Shown here one piece after another: positions 52,789 through 60,583 of a stretch of DNA of 64,000 bases. Source of the stretch: Bog-756 sp963703145 (GTDB taxonomy: Bacteria > Actinomycetota > Acidimicrobiia > Acidimicrobiales > RAAP-2); contig OY969793.1 in NCBI GenBank assembly GCA_963703145.1, positions 2,170,001 through 2,234,000 on the forward strand, written 5' to 3'. The number at the start of each line of letters is the position of its first letter. Position 1 is the stretch's first letter. The notes under the pieces are model-generated. The model searched no databases, had not been told where the DNA came from, and saw nothing but the letters and a program-made list of their open reading frames with translations. The position numbers and the translations under genes are program-made.

Positions 52789-53654
52789 CCGGCCCGGCCA
52801 CCACCGGCGGCTCGCCCCGGGTCGACCTCGGTGCCGAGATGCGCGCCGCGTCGGCATTCCTCTCTGACCCACCACCGGCCGCCCCGTCGGGATCCCCGGG
52901 GGCGGTCCGCACCTCGGACCTGTCCATGGACGAGGAGATCGCCCTGCACTCCATCGGGTGGGAACCCCTCCAACTCGTGTGCGGGGCCACGATCTACTCC
53001 ATCCCCATGGGCGTGTGGAACTGGGGGCAGGGCGAGATCGCCTACGCCTCGGATGCGTTCGCCCGGGCCTTCGACGGAGCTTCTGGGCACCTCCACGATG
53101 AGTGCACCAAGGTCGGCGGCCGGGGCGTGGTCGGGGTGCACGTGGAGGCGGAGGTCCATCGCCACCACGTCGACGTGGTGCTGGTCGGCACGGCGGTGCG
53201 TCCGGTCGACGCCACGGGGCTCTCGGCCGATCCGGTCTTCGTGTCCGATCTGTCCGGACGCGACTTCTCGCTCCTGGTGGCCTCGGGTTGGGCGCCGCTC
53301 GGCCTGGCGGTCGGTGCCAGCTTCGTCTATGCGCCCAGGCGGTCGGCCGGCACGGCCATGAAGCAGAAATCCCAGAATGTGGAGCTGACCAACTTCACCG
53401 AGGCGATGTACTCGGCCCGGGAATCCGCCATGGAGCGCATGCAGCGGTCCGCCCTGGCCATGGGGGGCACTGGCGTGGTCGAGGTCAAGGTGACCGAGGG
53501 GCCCATGGACTTCGCCCGCCATGCCGTCAGCTTCACGGCCTACGGGACGGTCGTCCACCTGGTGGCCGACCAGCACCGGTTGCTGTCGCCCCAGATGGTG
53601 GTCCCGCTCGACGACGCGGTCCAGCAGTTCGACCTCACCTCCCTGCGGGGCTGA
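52785..53654 (+). CDS. Third protein with two YbjQ-like domains
   Basis: A 289-residue protein starting with GTG at 52785 (GTGA overlap). A 45-residue Pro/Ala/Gly-rich leader precedes the first domain, RTSDLSMDEEIALHSIGWEP, with GRGVVGVHVEAEV and VLVGTAVRPV. The second has FVSDLSGRDFSLLVASGWAP, FTEAMYSARESAMERMQRSA, GTGVVEVKV and FTAYGTVVH. The FTEAMYSARESAMERM helix closely matches the second domain of the protein at 51092, so the array arose by duplication. It is the last gene of the cassette; a MarR operator begins 36 bases after its stop. Confidence 0.85.
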   Translation: MTGPATTGGSPRVDLGAEMRAASAFLSDPPPAAPSGSPGAVRTSDLSMDEEIALHSIGWEPLQLVCGATIYSIPMGVWNWGQGEIAYASDAFARAFDGASGHLHDECTKVGGRGVVGVHVEAEVHRHHVDVVLVGTAVRPVDATGLSADPVFVSDLSGRDFSLLVASGWAPLGLAVGASFVYAPRRSAGTAMKQKSQNVELTNFTEAMYSARESAMERMQRSALAMGGTGVVEVKVTEGPMDFARHAVSFTAYGTVVHLVADQHRLLSPQMVVPLDDAVQQFDLTSLRG

Positions 53655-53689
53655 CCGGGCCTTCCCGCCCCACCGGTCGGTGCCGGAGA

Positions 53690-53715
53690 CTAGATGCCTG
53701 CCGGCAAGCATCTAG
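53690..53715. promoter_or_regulatory. 26-bp palindrome, likely MarR operator
   Basis: CTAGATGC at 53690-53697 and GCATCTAG at 53708-53715 are perfect reverse complements around a centre that contains TGCCGGCA. Twenty-four of 26 bases are symmetrical. It ends 16 bases before the MarR ATG, so self-repression of the MarR-MFS operon is the likely function. Confidence 0.72.
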
Positions 53716-53731
53716 TTGCTAGACTGGTGGC

Positions 53732-54184
53732 ATGGCTGAGCAACCCGAGACCCCGTCCGAACTGCCGATCAGCCTGCGGATGGTGATCGCCCGGCTCGGA
53801 CGCCACCTCCGCCAGACCCGGGCCGGCGCCGATCTGTCGCCCACTCAGTACCAGGTGCTGGCCTCCATCGTGCGGCTCGGCCCCGTCCGCCTGTCCGACC
53901 TGGCCGCGGCCGAGGGCCTCAACCCCACCATGCTGTCGCGCATCGCCGGCAAGCTCGAGACCGCCGGGTTGGTCGACCGGACCGCCGACTCGGCCGACGG
54001 GCGGGTCGCCCTGGTCTCGGTGTCCGCCGGTGGACGACGGCTGGTCGACCGGGTGCGCAGCGAGCGGACCGATGCCCTCAGCCGGGCCCTCGGCCACCTC
54101 GACGCCGATCAGCGCCACACCCTGGCCCAGGCCCTGCCCGTGTTGGAGTCCATCGCCGAGACGTTGAAGGAGCGGACCCCGTGA
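53732..54184 (+). CDS. MarR-family transcriptional regulator
   Basis: A 150-residue winged-helix regulator of normal MarR length. The DNA-binding region is LSPTQYQVLASIVRLGPVRL, then SDLAAAEGLNPTMLSRIAGK and LETAGLVDRTADSADGRV, including the wing. It is preceded by a near-perfect 26-bp palindrome and overlaps the MFS transporter start by four bases (GTGA). This arrangement, repressor plus exporter, usually means ligand-induced efflux. The ligand is unknown. Confidence 0.93.
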   Translation: MAEQPETPSELPISLRMVIARLGRHLRQTRAGADLSPTQYQVLASIVRLGPVRLSDLAAAEGLNPTMLSRIAGKLETAGLVDRTADSADGRVALVSVSAGGRRLVDRVRSERTDALSRALGHLDADQRHTLAQALPVLESIAETLKERTP

Positions 54185-55500
54185 GCATGCGGACCGCATC
54201 CCAGCGGACCTTCTCGTCCCTGGCCGTACCCAATTACCGCCGGTACTTCGTCGGCCAGTCCATCTCACTGATCGGGACCTGGATGCAGACCACGGCCCAG
54301 GCGTGGCTGGTGCTCACCCTCACCAACTCGGCCACCGACCTCGGGCTGGTGGTGGCGCTCCAGACCCTCCCGGTGCTGCTGCTCGGCCCCTACGGCGGCG
54401 TGATCGCCGACCGCGTCGACAAGCGCCGCTTGATGATCGTGCTCCAGGCCCTCATGGGGGTGCAGGCGCTCGTGCTCGCTCTGCTCACCCTGACCCACAC
54501 GGTGACCTTCATCGACGTCTGCGTGCTGGCCGTGGTGCTCGGGCTCAACAACTGCTTCGAGAACCCCTCCCGTCAGGCTTTCGTGCTCGAGATGGTGGGG
54601 CCCCACGACCTCCGCAACGCGGTGAGCCTCAATTCCACGCTGGTGAACGCGGCCCGGGCCGTCGGCCCGGCCGTGGCCGGGATCCTCATCGCCACCGTCG
54701 GGGTGGGGTGGTGCTTCGCCATCAACGCCGTCAGCTTCGTGGCCGTCGTGGCCTCCCTCGCCACGATGGACCGCGGCACACTCCAGCCCGCCCCGCCGAC
54801 CTCACGGGGCCGCGGTCAGCTACGGGAGGGCTTCGCCTACGTGGCCCGCACACCCCAGCTGGCCATCCCCCTGCTGATGATGGGCCTGGTCGGCATGCTG
54901 GCCTACGAGTTCCAGGTGACGCTGCCAGTGGCCGCCAAGCAGGTCTTCCACGGTGGTGCCGAGGTCTACGGCGTGATGACGGCGGCCATGGGGATCGGTG
55001 CTGTGGTCGGAGGCCTGCTGACCGCCGCGAGGGGGAAGACCGGCCTGCGCGCCATGGTCGTCGCCTCCTTCGTGTTCGGCGTGGTGATCCTGTTCGCCTC
55101 GGTGGCGCCGGTTCTGGCCGTCGAGTTCGTGGCTCTCGCCCTGGTGGGCTACGCCAGCGTGTCGTTCCTGGCCATGGGGAACTCGACGCTGCAGCTGGCC
55201 ACCGACCCGCAGATGCGGGGCCGGGTCATGGCCCTGTGGTCGGTGGCGTTCCTCGGGTCCACGCCGATCGGCGGTCCGGCCATCGGCTGGGTAACCGCCC
55301 ATTTCGGCGCCCGGGTCGGCCTGGCCGTGGGTGCCGCCTCCTGCTTTGTGGCGGCGGGACTGGGACTGATCGCCATCCGGAAGCTCCACGCCAGGGATCT
55401 CGGCCGCTCGGGGGCCGGCCCGGTGGATGCCGCCACACTTGCCCAGGAGCCCGACGGGGCCGGGACCGCGGACGGGACCGGCGGCGCCGCCGTCGCCTAG
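54181..55500 (+). CDS. Major facilitator superfamily exporter
   Basis: A 439-residue membrane protein, GTG start at 54181, with about 12 helices. NYRRYFVGQSISLIGTWMQ at the N-terminus and the loop GVIADRVDKRRLMIVLQ mark the MFS_3/EntS-type exporter group, as do LGLNNCFENPSRQAFV and the late MGRGRVMAL-like segment MRGRVMALWSVAFLG. About 40 low-complexity residues follow the last helix. It is co-translated with the MarR regulator and probably exports the compound that regulator senses. The gene ends 8 bases before a strong hairpin. Confidence 0.93.
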   Translation: MSMRTASQRTFSSLAVPNYRRYFVGQSISLIGTWMQTTAQAWLVLTLTNSATDLGLVVALQTLPVLLLGPYGGVIADRVDKRRLMIVLQALMGVQALVLALLTLTHTVTFIDVCVLAVVLGLNNCFENPSRQAFVLEMVGPHDLRNAVSLNSTLVNAARAVGPAVAGILIATVGVGWCFAINAVSFVAVVASLATMDRGTLQPAPPTSRGRGQLREGFAYVARTPQLAIPLLMMGLVGMLAYEFQVTLPVAAKQVFHGGAEVYGVMTAAMGIGAVVGGLLTAARGKTGLRAMVVASFVFGVVILFASVAPVLAVEFVALALVGYASVSFLAMGNSTLQLATDPQMRGRVMALWSVAFLGSTPIGGPAIGWVTAHFGARVGLAVGAASCFVAAGLGLIAIRKLHARDLGRSGAGPVDAATLAQEPDGAGTADGTGGAAVA

Positions 55501-55507
55501 GGCCGGT

Positions 55508-55543
55508 GTCGTGCCACGGGGGCAGTCGCCCCCGAGGCACGAC
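55508..55543. terminator. Strong hairpin between convergent genes, likely bidirectional terminator
   Basis: GTCGTGCC-A-CGGGGGC, loop AGTC, then GCCCCCG-A-GGCACGAC: a 15-bp stem with a single A/A mismatch. It lies between the MFS stop at 55500 and the convergent propeller-gene stop at 55572. There is no U-tract on either strand, as is common in high-GC actinobacteria. Confidence 0.75.
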
Positions 55544-55571
55544 GTGACCATGGGGCGACCGGTCCTTCCTG

Positions 55572-57159
55572 TCAGTGAGCGTTCACGCCACGGCGCTTGC
55601 GCCGGTGCAGCCAGACCAGCGACCCGGCAACGAGGGCGAGGGCGACCGCCGACATCCCCACAACGGCTCCCGGCGGGAGTCCGCCTCCGGTGGTCGTGGC
55701 TGCCACGGCGGTCGGTGCCGGGCTGGTCGAGTGGGTGACTGACGGCTGGGTCGTGGTGCCCACCCCGGCCGCCGACACGGCGAGGGCCACTACCCGGTCG
55801 GCCGACGGGGCCAGGAGCAGGCCGTCACCGACGCTCGGGGTCGGGAAGTGATTGGCGGGAATGCCGATGGTGGCGTGCTGGCGCACCGAGCCGGTGGTGG
55901 GATCGAGCCCGTAGAGCACGCCGTTTTGTCCCATGGTCCACACGAGGCCGCCGGCGACGATGGGTGGACCCCCGCCGCTCTGCGAGCTCCACACCGGCCG
56001 GATGGCGGCCGGTGTGGCCTGCACCCGCACGGCGAGGACACCGCTCAGGCAGGGCAGGTAGACCACGGAGCCGACCGTGGCACTGCCCCCGTCGACGTCG
56101 TCGTGGCACGCCAGTGTCGACGAGGCCTGCTGACCGCCGACCCCGCCCAGGTGGGTGGCCTCCAGGAGGTAGGCGATGCGTGCCTTGCCGGCGATGAGCA
56201 CCTGGCCGTCGGACAAGAGGACCGGCTCCATGGAGAGGTCGAGGTCATTGGCATTGTCCGACGCCCACTGGGACGGAGCAAAGAACTGCTCCAGCGTCAT
56301 GGAGGGGGACAGCTCCAACACCGAGTCACTGTCGTCGTAGGCGTGCGAGGTCGAGGTCACCGATCCGTTGCCCACACTCACCCAGATGTGGCCGGCACTG
56401 TCGACGGCCGGAGCCGCACCACCCATCCAGACCGCACCCTGAGACTCACCGGCACCGGCGTCGACGGCGAAGCGGACCGGCGTGCCTCCTCCTTCCGCCA
56501 CCGCCTCCACCCAGCCCCGGTAGGTGGCACAGTCCCCGTAGTTGCCACCGAAGGTCAGGACCACCATCCCGTCGTCGAGGGTGAGTCCCGACCGCTGCAA
56601 CAGCGCGGCGGTGTTGACGCCGGGTGGGTCGACGTCCTGGCTCACCTCGGTCCGGCCCGTGGCCAGGTCCAGGCCCACCAGGCGATGGGTCGGCCGCCCC
56701 CACCAGTTCGTCGGCCACCACGAAGAGCTCCTGGCGGGCCGGGTCGATGACCGGCGTGCCGGTGATGCCCACGGTGGGCTCGATGTCCCCGCAGGGCAGG
56801 GCGGTCGACGGCACCGGTTGGGCCACTCGGGTGGACCAGACCACCGCACCGGTGGTGCCCGACAGCGCGTACACGACGTCGTCCTCGGTGGCGACGTAGA
56901 CCCGCCCGCCGGCCACCAGCGGCTCGCCGTAGAGCTGGCCCTCCAGGGCCGGGGACGTCCAGGCCCGGCTCGAGGTGTTCACCGTCCCCGAGGTGGAGGC
57001 AGCCACACCGGTGCCGGCCGGGTCGTGGTGGTACACCGTCCACCCGCCAGGGTCGGCGGTTGCCGCCGCGGCCGCCGGGGTGCTGGCCGAAGCGCACACG
57101 GCCATCAGCCCCAGGGCGGCGATCCACCGGACGGTCCGTCGCCCACCTCTGCTGCGCAC
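55572..57159 (-). pseudogene. Secreted PQQ-type beta-propeller membrane protein, broken by an apparent frameshift
   Basis: From the GTG at 57159 a signal peptide (RWIAALGLMAVCASASTPAA) leads into PQQ/quinoprotein-like blades: GEPLVAGGRVYVATEDDVVY, ALSGTTGAVVWSTRV, then FVVADELVG. There the frame breaks; the neighbouring frame continues with RPTHRLVGLDLATGRTEVS and runs to 55572, ending in a membrane helix AVVGMSAVALALVAGSLVWL and a basic tail. Removing one base from the run of five C at 56697-56701 joins them into about 528 residues. The protein would be an extracellular propeller anchored at its C-terminus. No catalytic partner is visible, and true PQQ binding is not established. A start codon for the second segment alone is not convincing. 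Confidence 0.78.
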
Positions 57160-57220
57160 CTCTGGGAGGCTACCGAGGCCGGGCCTCGTATCGGCGTCGC
57201 CCAGCCCGACCGTCAGCCGG

Positions 57221-57784
57221 TCAGGCCGCCGGTCCCTGCTGGCGCACCGACTCCACGGCCTGCATGGCGTCGCGGAGGTCTGCCAACCACTCGTCGGTGT
57301 TGGCGGCGACCAGCTTGACGCACCAGGCCAGGGCGTCCGAGCGGCTCCGGGCCACACCACTGTCGACCAAGGTGTCGAGCACCAGTCGCTCGGGCTGGCG
57401 GAGCCGGGTCATGACCGGCACCGACAGATTGGTAAACAGCGAGCTGGTCCCGCCCACCTCTACCCCCCAGGCGATACTGCGCCCGTACCGGTGCTGAGCC
57501 TCCCGGTCGATGGCCATTCGCTCATCGCGGGTGTCCTCCCGGAACCGGGAGAGTCGGCCGGCTTCCGCGCCGGACCGGGTCACCTCGTCGCTGTCGGACG
57601 GCACGTCCGGCGCGGCGAGCGTCCCGACGATCACGATCTCGTCCCGATCGACGCTCACGCTCGGTTCGCCCTCGAACCAGGTGTCGGGGAGCCGACCCGT
57701 CAGCCACCCGGCCAGGCCCTCGGTCGACGGCCGCTCGTCTCCTGTCCCAGCGGCGTGACGCCGCCCACTTCCACGAGGTCCCAT
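57221..57784 (-). CDS. Actinobacterial protein with ribbon-helix-helix-like C-terminal part
   Basis: A 187-residue soluble protein. The start at 57784 is secure, with AGAAGGAG eight bases upstream. The N-terminal part is variable, with VDRDEIVIVGTLAAPDVP resembling a small beta domain, and a charged stretch FREDTRDERMAIDREAQHRY. The C-terminal 65 residues (PERLVLDTLVDSGVARSRSD, then ALAWCVKLVAANTDEWLADL) resemble the dimerisation helices of CopG/ParD-type proteins. Such proteins are widespread in actinobacteria without known function. AT-rich tandem palindromes directly upstream suggest self-regulation. It is followed after 61 bases by the propeller gene on the same strand. Confidence 0.82.
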   Translation of the reverse strand: MGPRGSGRRHAAGTGDERPSTEGLAGWLTGRLPDTWFEGEPSVSVDRDEIVIVGTLAAPDVPSDSDEVTRSGAEAGRLSRFREDTRDERMAIDREAQHRYGRSIAWGVEVGGTSSLFTNLSVPVMTRLRQPERLVLDTLVDSGVARSRSDALAWCVKLVAANTDEWLADLRDAMQAVESVRQQGPAA

Positions 57785-57799
57785 GTTGTCACTCCTTCT

Positions 57800-57840
57800 G
57801 TAATGATTACTTACTTACAGTATAGAGATGATTACATCAT
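57800..57840 (-). promoter_or_regulatory. AT-rich tandem palindromes upstream of the RHH-like gene
   Basis: Two palindromes, GTAAT-G-ATTAC at 57800-57810 and ATGAT-TAC-ATCAT at 57828-57840, share the direct repeat ATGATTAC 25 bases apart. The patch is strikingly AT-rich in this genome and lies 16-56 bases upstream of the ATG at 57784. It probably contains both the promoter and repressor sites. Confidence 0.55.
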
Positions 57841-57981
57841 TTCAATCGCGGAGGATTGTTGAGGTCGCAGTGGTCACGCACTGCCGGGCCGAGGTGCTCG
57901 GGGGCCATCGGCTGGCGGCGCCCCCCAGTAGGGGCACGGCCCCGGCAGCCGGTTCCGGGAGTGGGGTGCGGTCGGTAGGGG

Positions 57982-59115
57982 TCAGGAGTCGAGGGCGGCG
58001 GTCACCGCGTCACCGACCTGGCCGGTCTCCAGCAGGAATCCATCGTGGCCGGCCACCGACTCGATGACCGCCACCGACCGGTCACCGGGCAGCAGTCGGG
58101 CCAGCTCCTCTTGGAGGTGGAGCGGATAGAGCCGGTCGCTCCGGATCCCGGCCACGGTGACCTCGGCACCCACTGCGGACAGCGCCTGGGCCACCCCGCC
58201 CCGTCCCCGCCCCACGTCGTGCTGGTTCATGGCCTCGCTGAGGACGATGTAGGAGTTCGGGTCGAACCGGTGGACCAGTTTGTCACCCTGGTGTTGGAGG
58301 TAGGACTCGACGGCGAACCGCCCGCCCTTCAGCGGGTCCTCCTCGGCCTGGGCCTCCCGGCCGAAGCGGCTCTGGAATTCGGCGTCGGTCCGATAGCTGA
58401 CCTGGCCCATCCCCCGGGCCAGCGCCAGGCCCTCGTCAGGACGGGCACCGGTGCGGTAGTAGTCGCCGCCGGCATAGGCGGGGTCCGACCGGATGGCCCG
58501 GATCTGGAGCGAGCACAGCGCGATCTCCTCGGCGGTGGCGGCGGCCCCCACGGCCAGGACCACCGCGCGCTCGACCCGGTCACGGTGGCCGACACACCAC
58601 TCGAGTACCCGCATCCCACCCATGGAGCCACCCACCACGCCGTACCACCGGTCGATGCCTAAACGGTCGGCGAACGCCGCCTCGACAGCTACCTGGTCGC
58701 GGATGGTCACCAGCGGGAAGCGGGACCCGTAGGGGGTGCCGTTGGGCGCCGGCGACGCCGGTCCGGTGGTGCCCTGGCATCCCCCGAGCACGTTCGGGCA
58801 CACGAGGAAGTACCGATCGGTGTCGAGGGGTGCCCCAGGTCCGATGAGTGCGTCCCACCAGCCCTGCTCGGCATGCCCGGGGGAGGCCGGCCCGGCGGCG
58901 TGGCTGTCCAGGGACAGTGCGTGCAGAACCAGTACGGCGTTGGTCCCCGAGGCGTTGAGCCGGCCCCAGGTCTCGTAGGCCACGGTGACCTCGGGGAGCG
59001 ATCCGCCGGCCTCGAGGCTCAGGCCAGGCCCGTCCGCCCCGAACACCGTGACGAACTGGCGGTTGCCCGGAGGGTCGCCGGGCTGCCAGACCCCTGGGAT
59101 GGTGGTCTGCGTCAC
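57982..59115 (-). CDS. metX: Homoserine O-acetyltransferase
   Basis: A 377-residue alpha/beta hydrolase that transfers acetyl from acetyl-CoA to homoserine for methionine synthesis. The nucleophile elbow is VVGGSMGGMRVLEW (Ser164), with the early strand motif YETWGRLNASGTNAVLVLHA, the substrate-loop residues NPNSY-equivalent FDPNSYIVLSEAMNQHDVG, and the catalytic histidine in AGHDGFLLE. The start is GTG at 59115, overlapping the metY stop (GTGA), with AAGGGGGC just upstream. Acetyl versus succinyl specificity cannot be read with certainty, but pairing with metY argues for acetyl. Confidence 0.94.
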   Translation of the reverse strand: MTQTTIPGVWQPGDPPGNRQFVTVFGADGPGLSLEAGGSLPEVTVAYETWGRLNASGTNAVLVLHALSLDSHAAGPASPGHAEQGWWDALIGPGAPLDTDRYFLVCPNVLGGCQGTTGPASPAPNGTPYGSRFPLVTIRDQVAVEAAFADRLGIDRWYGVVGGSMGGMRVLEWCVGHRDRVERAVVLAVGAAATAEEIALCSLQIRAIRSDPAYAGGDYYRTGARPDEGLALARGMGQVSYRTDAEFQSRFGREAQAEEDPLKGGRFAVESYLQHQGDKLVHRFDPNSYIVLSEAMNQHDVGRGRGGVAQALSAVGAEVTVAGIRSDRLYPLHLQEELARLLPGDRSVAVIESVAGHDGFLLETGQVGDAVTAALDS

Positions 59116-60410
59116 GCCCCCTTGATGGCGCGGAACCCGGCTTCGAGGTCGGCGATGATGTCGTCGATCGACTCGAGCCCGATGCACAGCCGCACCAGGT
59201 CGGGCGTCACGCCGGTGGTGACCTGCTCGGCCTCGGTCAGCTGGGAGTGGGTCGTCGAGGCAGGGTGGATGGCCAGGCTCCGGACGTCACCGACGTTGGC
59301 CAGATGGCTGAAGAGCTCGAGGCCCTCGATGAAGGTGCGCCCGGCCTCTGCGCCTCCATTGATCCCGAAGGCCAGGATGGCTCCGCCCCCCTTGGGCAGG
59401 TAGCGCTCCTGGCGCTGGTGCCACCGACTCGACTCGAGACCCGGATAGGCCACCCAGCCCACGTCGTCCCTCGCCTCGAGCCAGTTGGCCACCGCGGTGG
59501 CGTTCTGGACGTGTCGCTCCATCCGCAGGCTGAGGGTCTCCAGACCCTGGAGGAACAAGAAGGAGTTGAGCGGAGCGATGGACGCACCGATGTCCCGCAA
59601 ATACTGGAGGCGGGCCTTCAGCACGAATCGGGCCGGGAACAGAGCTTCGGGCAGCTGGCCGAAGACCAGACCGTGGTAGCTCGGGTCCGGCTCGGTGAAC
59701 GAAGGGAATCGCCCGCTGCCCTCGTAGTCGAAGGCACCCCCGTCCACGATGATCCCACCGATGGACGTGCCGTGCCCGCCGATGAACTTGGTGGCCGAGT
59801 GCACCACGATGTCGGCCCCGTACAGCAACGGCTGGCACAGGTACGGGGTGGCCACGGTGTTGTCGACCACGAGGGGGATGTTGTGCTCGTGGGCGATGGC
59901 CGACACATTCTCGAAGTCCAAGACGTCACCCTTGGGGTTGCCGAGGGTCTCGGCATAGAAGGCCTTGGTGTTGGGCCGCACCGCGGCGCGCCAGGCATCG
60001 AGGTCATCCGGGTCGTCGACGAAGGTCACCTCGATCCCGAACTTGGGCAGGGTGTAGTGCAGCAGGTTGTAGGTGCCGCCGTAGAGGGACGCGGACGAGA
60101 CGATGTGCCCGCCATTCTCGGCCAGATTGAGCAGAGCGATGGTCTCGGCGGCCTGGCCACTGGCCACGGCCAGGGCGGCCACACCGCCCTCCAGCGACGC
60201 CACCCGCTCCTCGAACACGGCCTGGGTCGGGTTCATGATGCGGGTGTAGATGTTCCCGAGCTCTTCGAGCCCGAACAGCGCGGCGGCGTGTGCCGTGTCC
60301 CGGAAGGTGTAGCTGGTGGTCTGGTAGATCGGCACGGCCCGCGCCCCGGTGGTGGGGTCGGGTGCTGCGCCGGCATGGATCTGGCGGGTCTCGAATCCCC
60401 AATCGGACAT
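59112..60410 (-). CDS. metY: O-acetylhomoserine aminocarboxypropyltransferase
   Basis: A 432-residue PLP enzyme that makes homocysteine from O-acetylhomoserine and sulfide. The PLP lysine is Lys208 in HSATKFIGGHGTS, with YTRIMNPTQAVFEERVASLE, ASGQAAETIALLNL and VDNTVATPYLCQPLLYGAD as family blocks. The length, 430 residues, separates MetY from the shorter MetB/MetC enzymes. AAGGAGG lies nine bases before the ATG at 60410. It is co-translated with metX and uses sulfide from the sulfate pathway whose first genes lie at the other end of the window. Confidence 0.95.
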   Translation of the reverse strand: MSDWGFETRQIHAGAAPDPTTGARAVPIYQTTSYTFRDTAHAAALFGLEELGNIYTRIMNPTQAVFEERVASLEGGVAALAVASGQAAETIALLNLAENGGHIVSSASLYGGTYNLLHYTLPKFGIEVTFVDDPDDLDAWRAAVRPNTKAFYAETLGNPKGDVLDFENVSAIAHEHNIPLVVDNTVATPYLCQPLLYGADIVVHSATKFIGGHGTSIGGIIVDGGAFDYEGSGRFPSFTEPDPSYHGLVFGQLPEALFPARFVLKARLQYLRDIGASIAPLNSFLFLQGLETLSLRMERHVQNATAVANWLEARDDVGWVAYPGLESSRWHQRQERYLPKGGGAILAFGINGGAEAGRTFIEGLELFSHLANVGDVRSLAIHPASTTHSQLTEAEQVTTGVTPDLVRLCIGLESIDDIIADLEAGFRAIKGA

Positions 60411-60479
60411 GGCAATGGCCTCCTTGGAGCGGTCCTTCGACGGCGCTCACCGAGAGCGGGGCACGGCTCCTCGTCTCCG

Positions 60480-60508
60480 ATCATTCCAAATCCGACTGAT
60501 TCGGTCAA
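60480..60508 (-). promoter_or_regulatory. Probable sigma-70-type promoter of metY-metX
   Basis: On the minus strand TTGACC (60508-60503), 17 bases, AATGAT (60485-60480) fits a vegetative promoter about 70 bases before the metY ATG. Between the boxes lies the inverted repeat CCGA-ATCAG-TCGG, a possible regulator site. I see no SAM riboswitch in this leader. Confidence 0.45.
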
Positions 60509-60583
60509 CTACTAGGCGGGACGCGAGACCGCCTCGACCCGACCCAACGTCGAGGGGACCGATCGGTAGGGTGTGGCACCGAC

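Noticed and set aside
57060..57862. Plus-strand frames opposite the RHH-like gene
   Set aside because: They are antisense to a gene with a strong ribosome site and recognisable C-terminal helices.
60411..60583. SAM riboswitch upstream of metY
   Set aside because: I looked for the conserved loops of SAM-I, SAM-II and SAM-IV types and see none; a promoter and a short leader account for the space.
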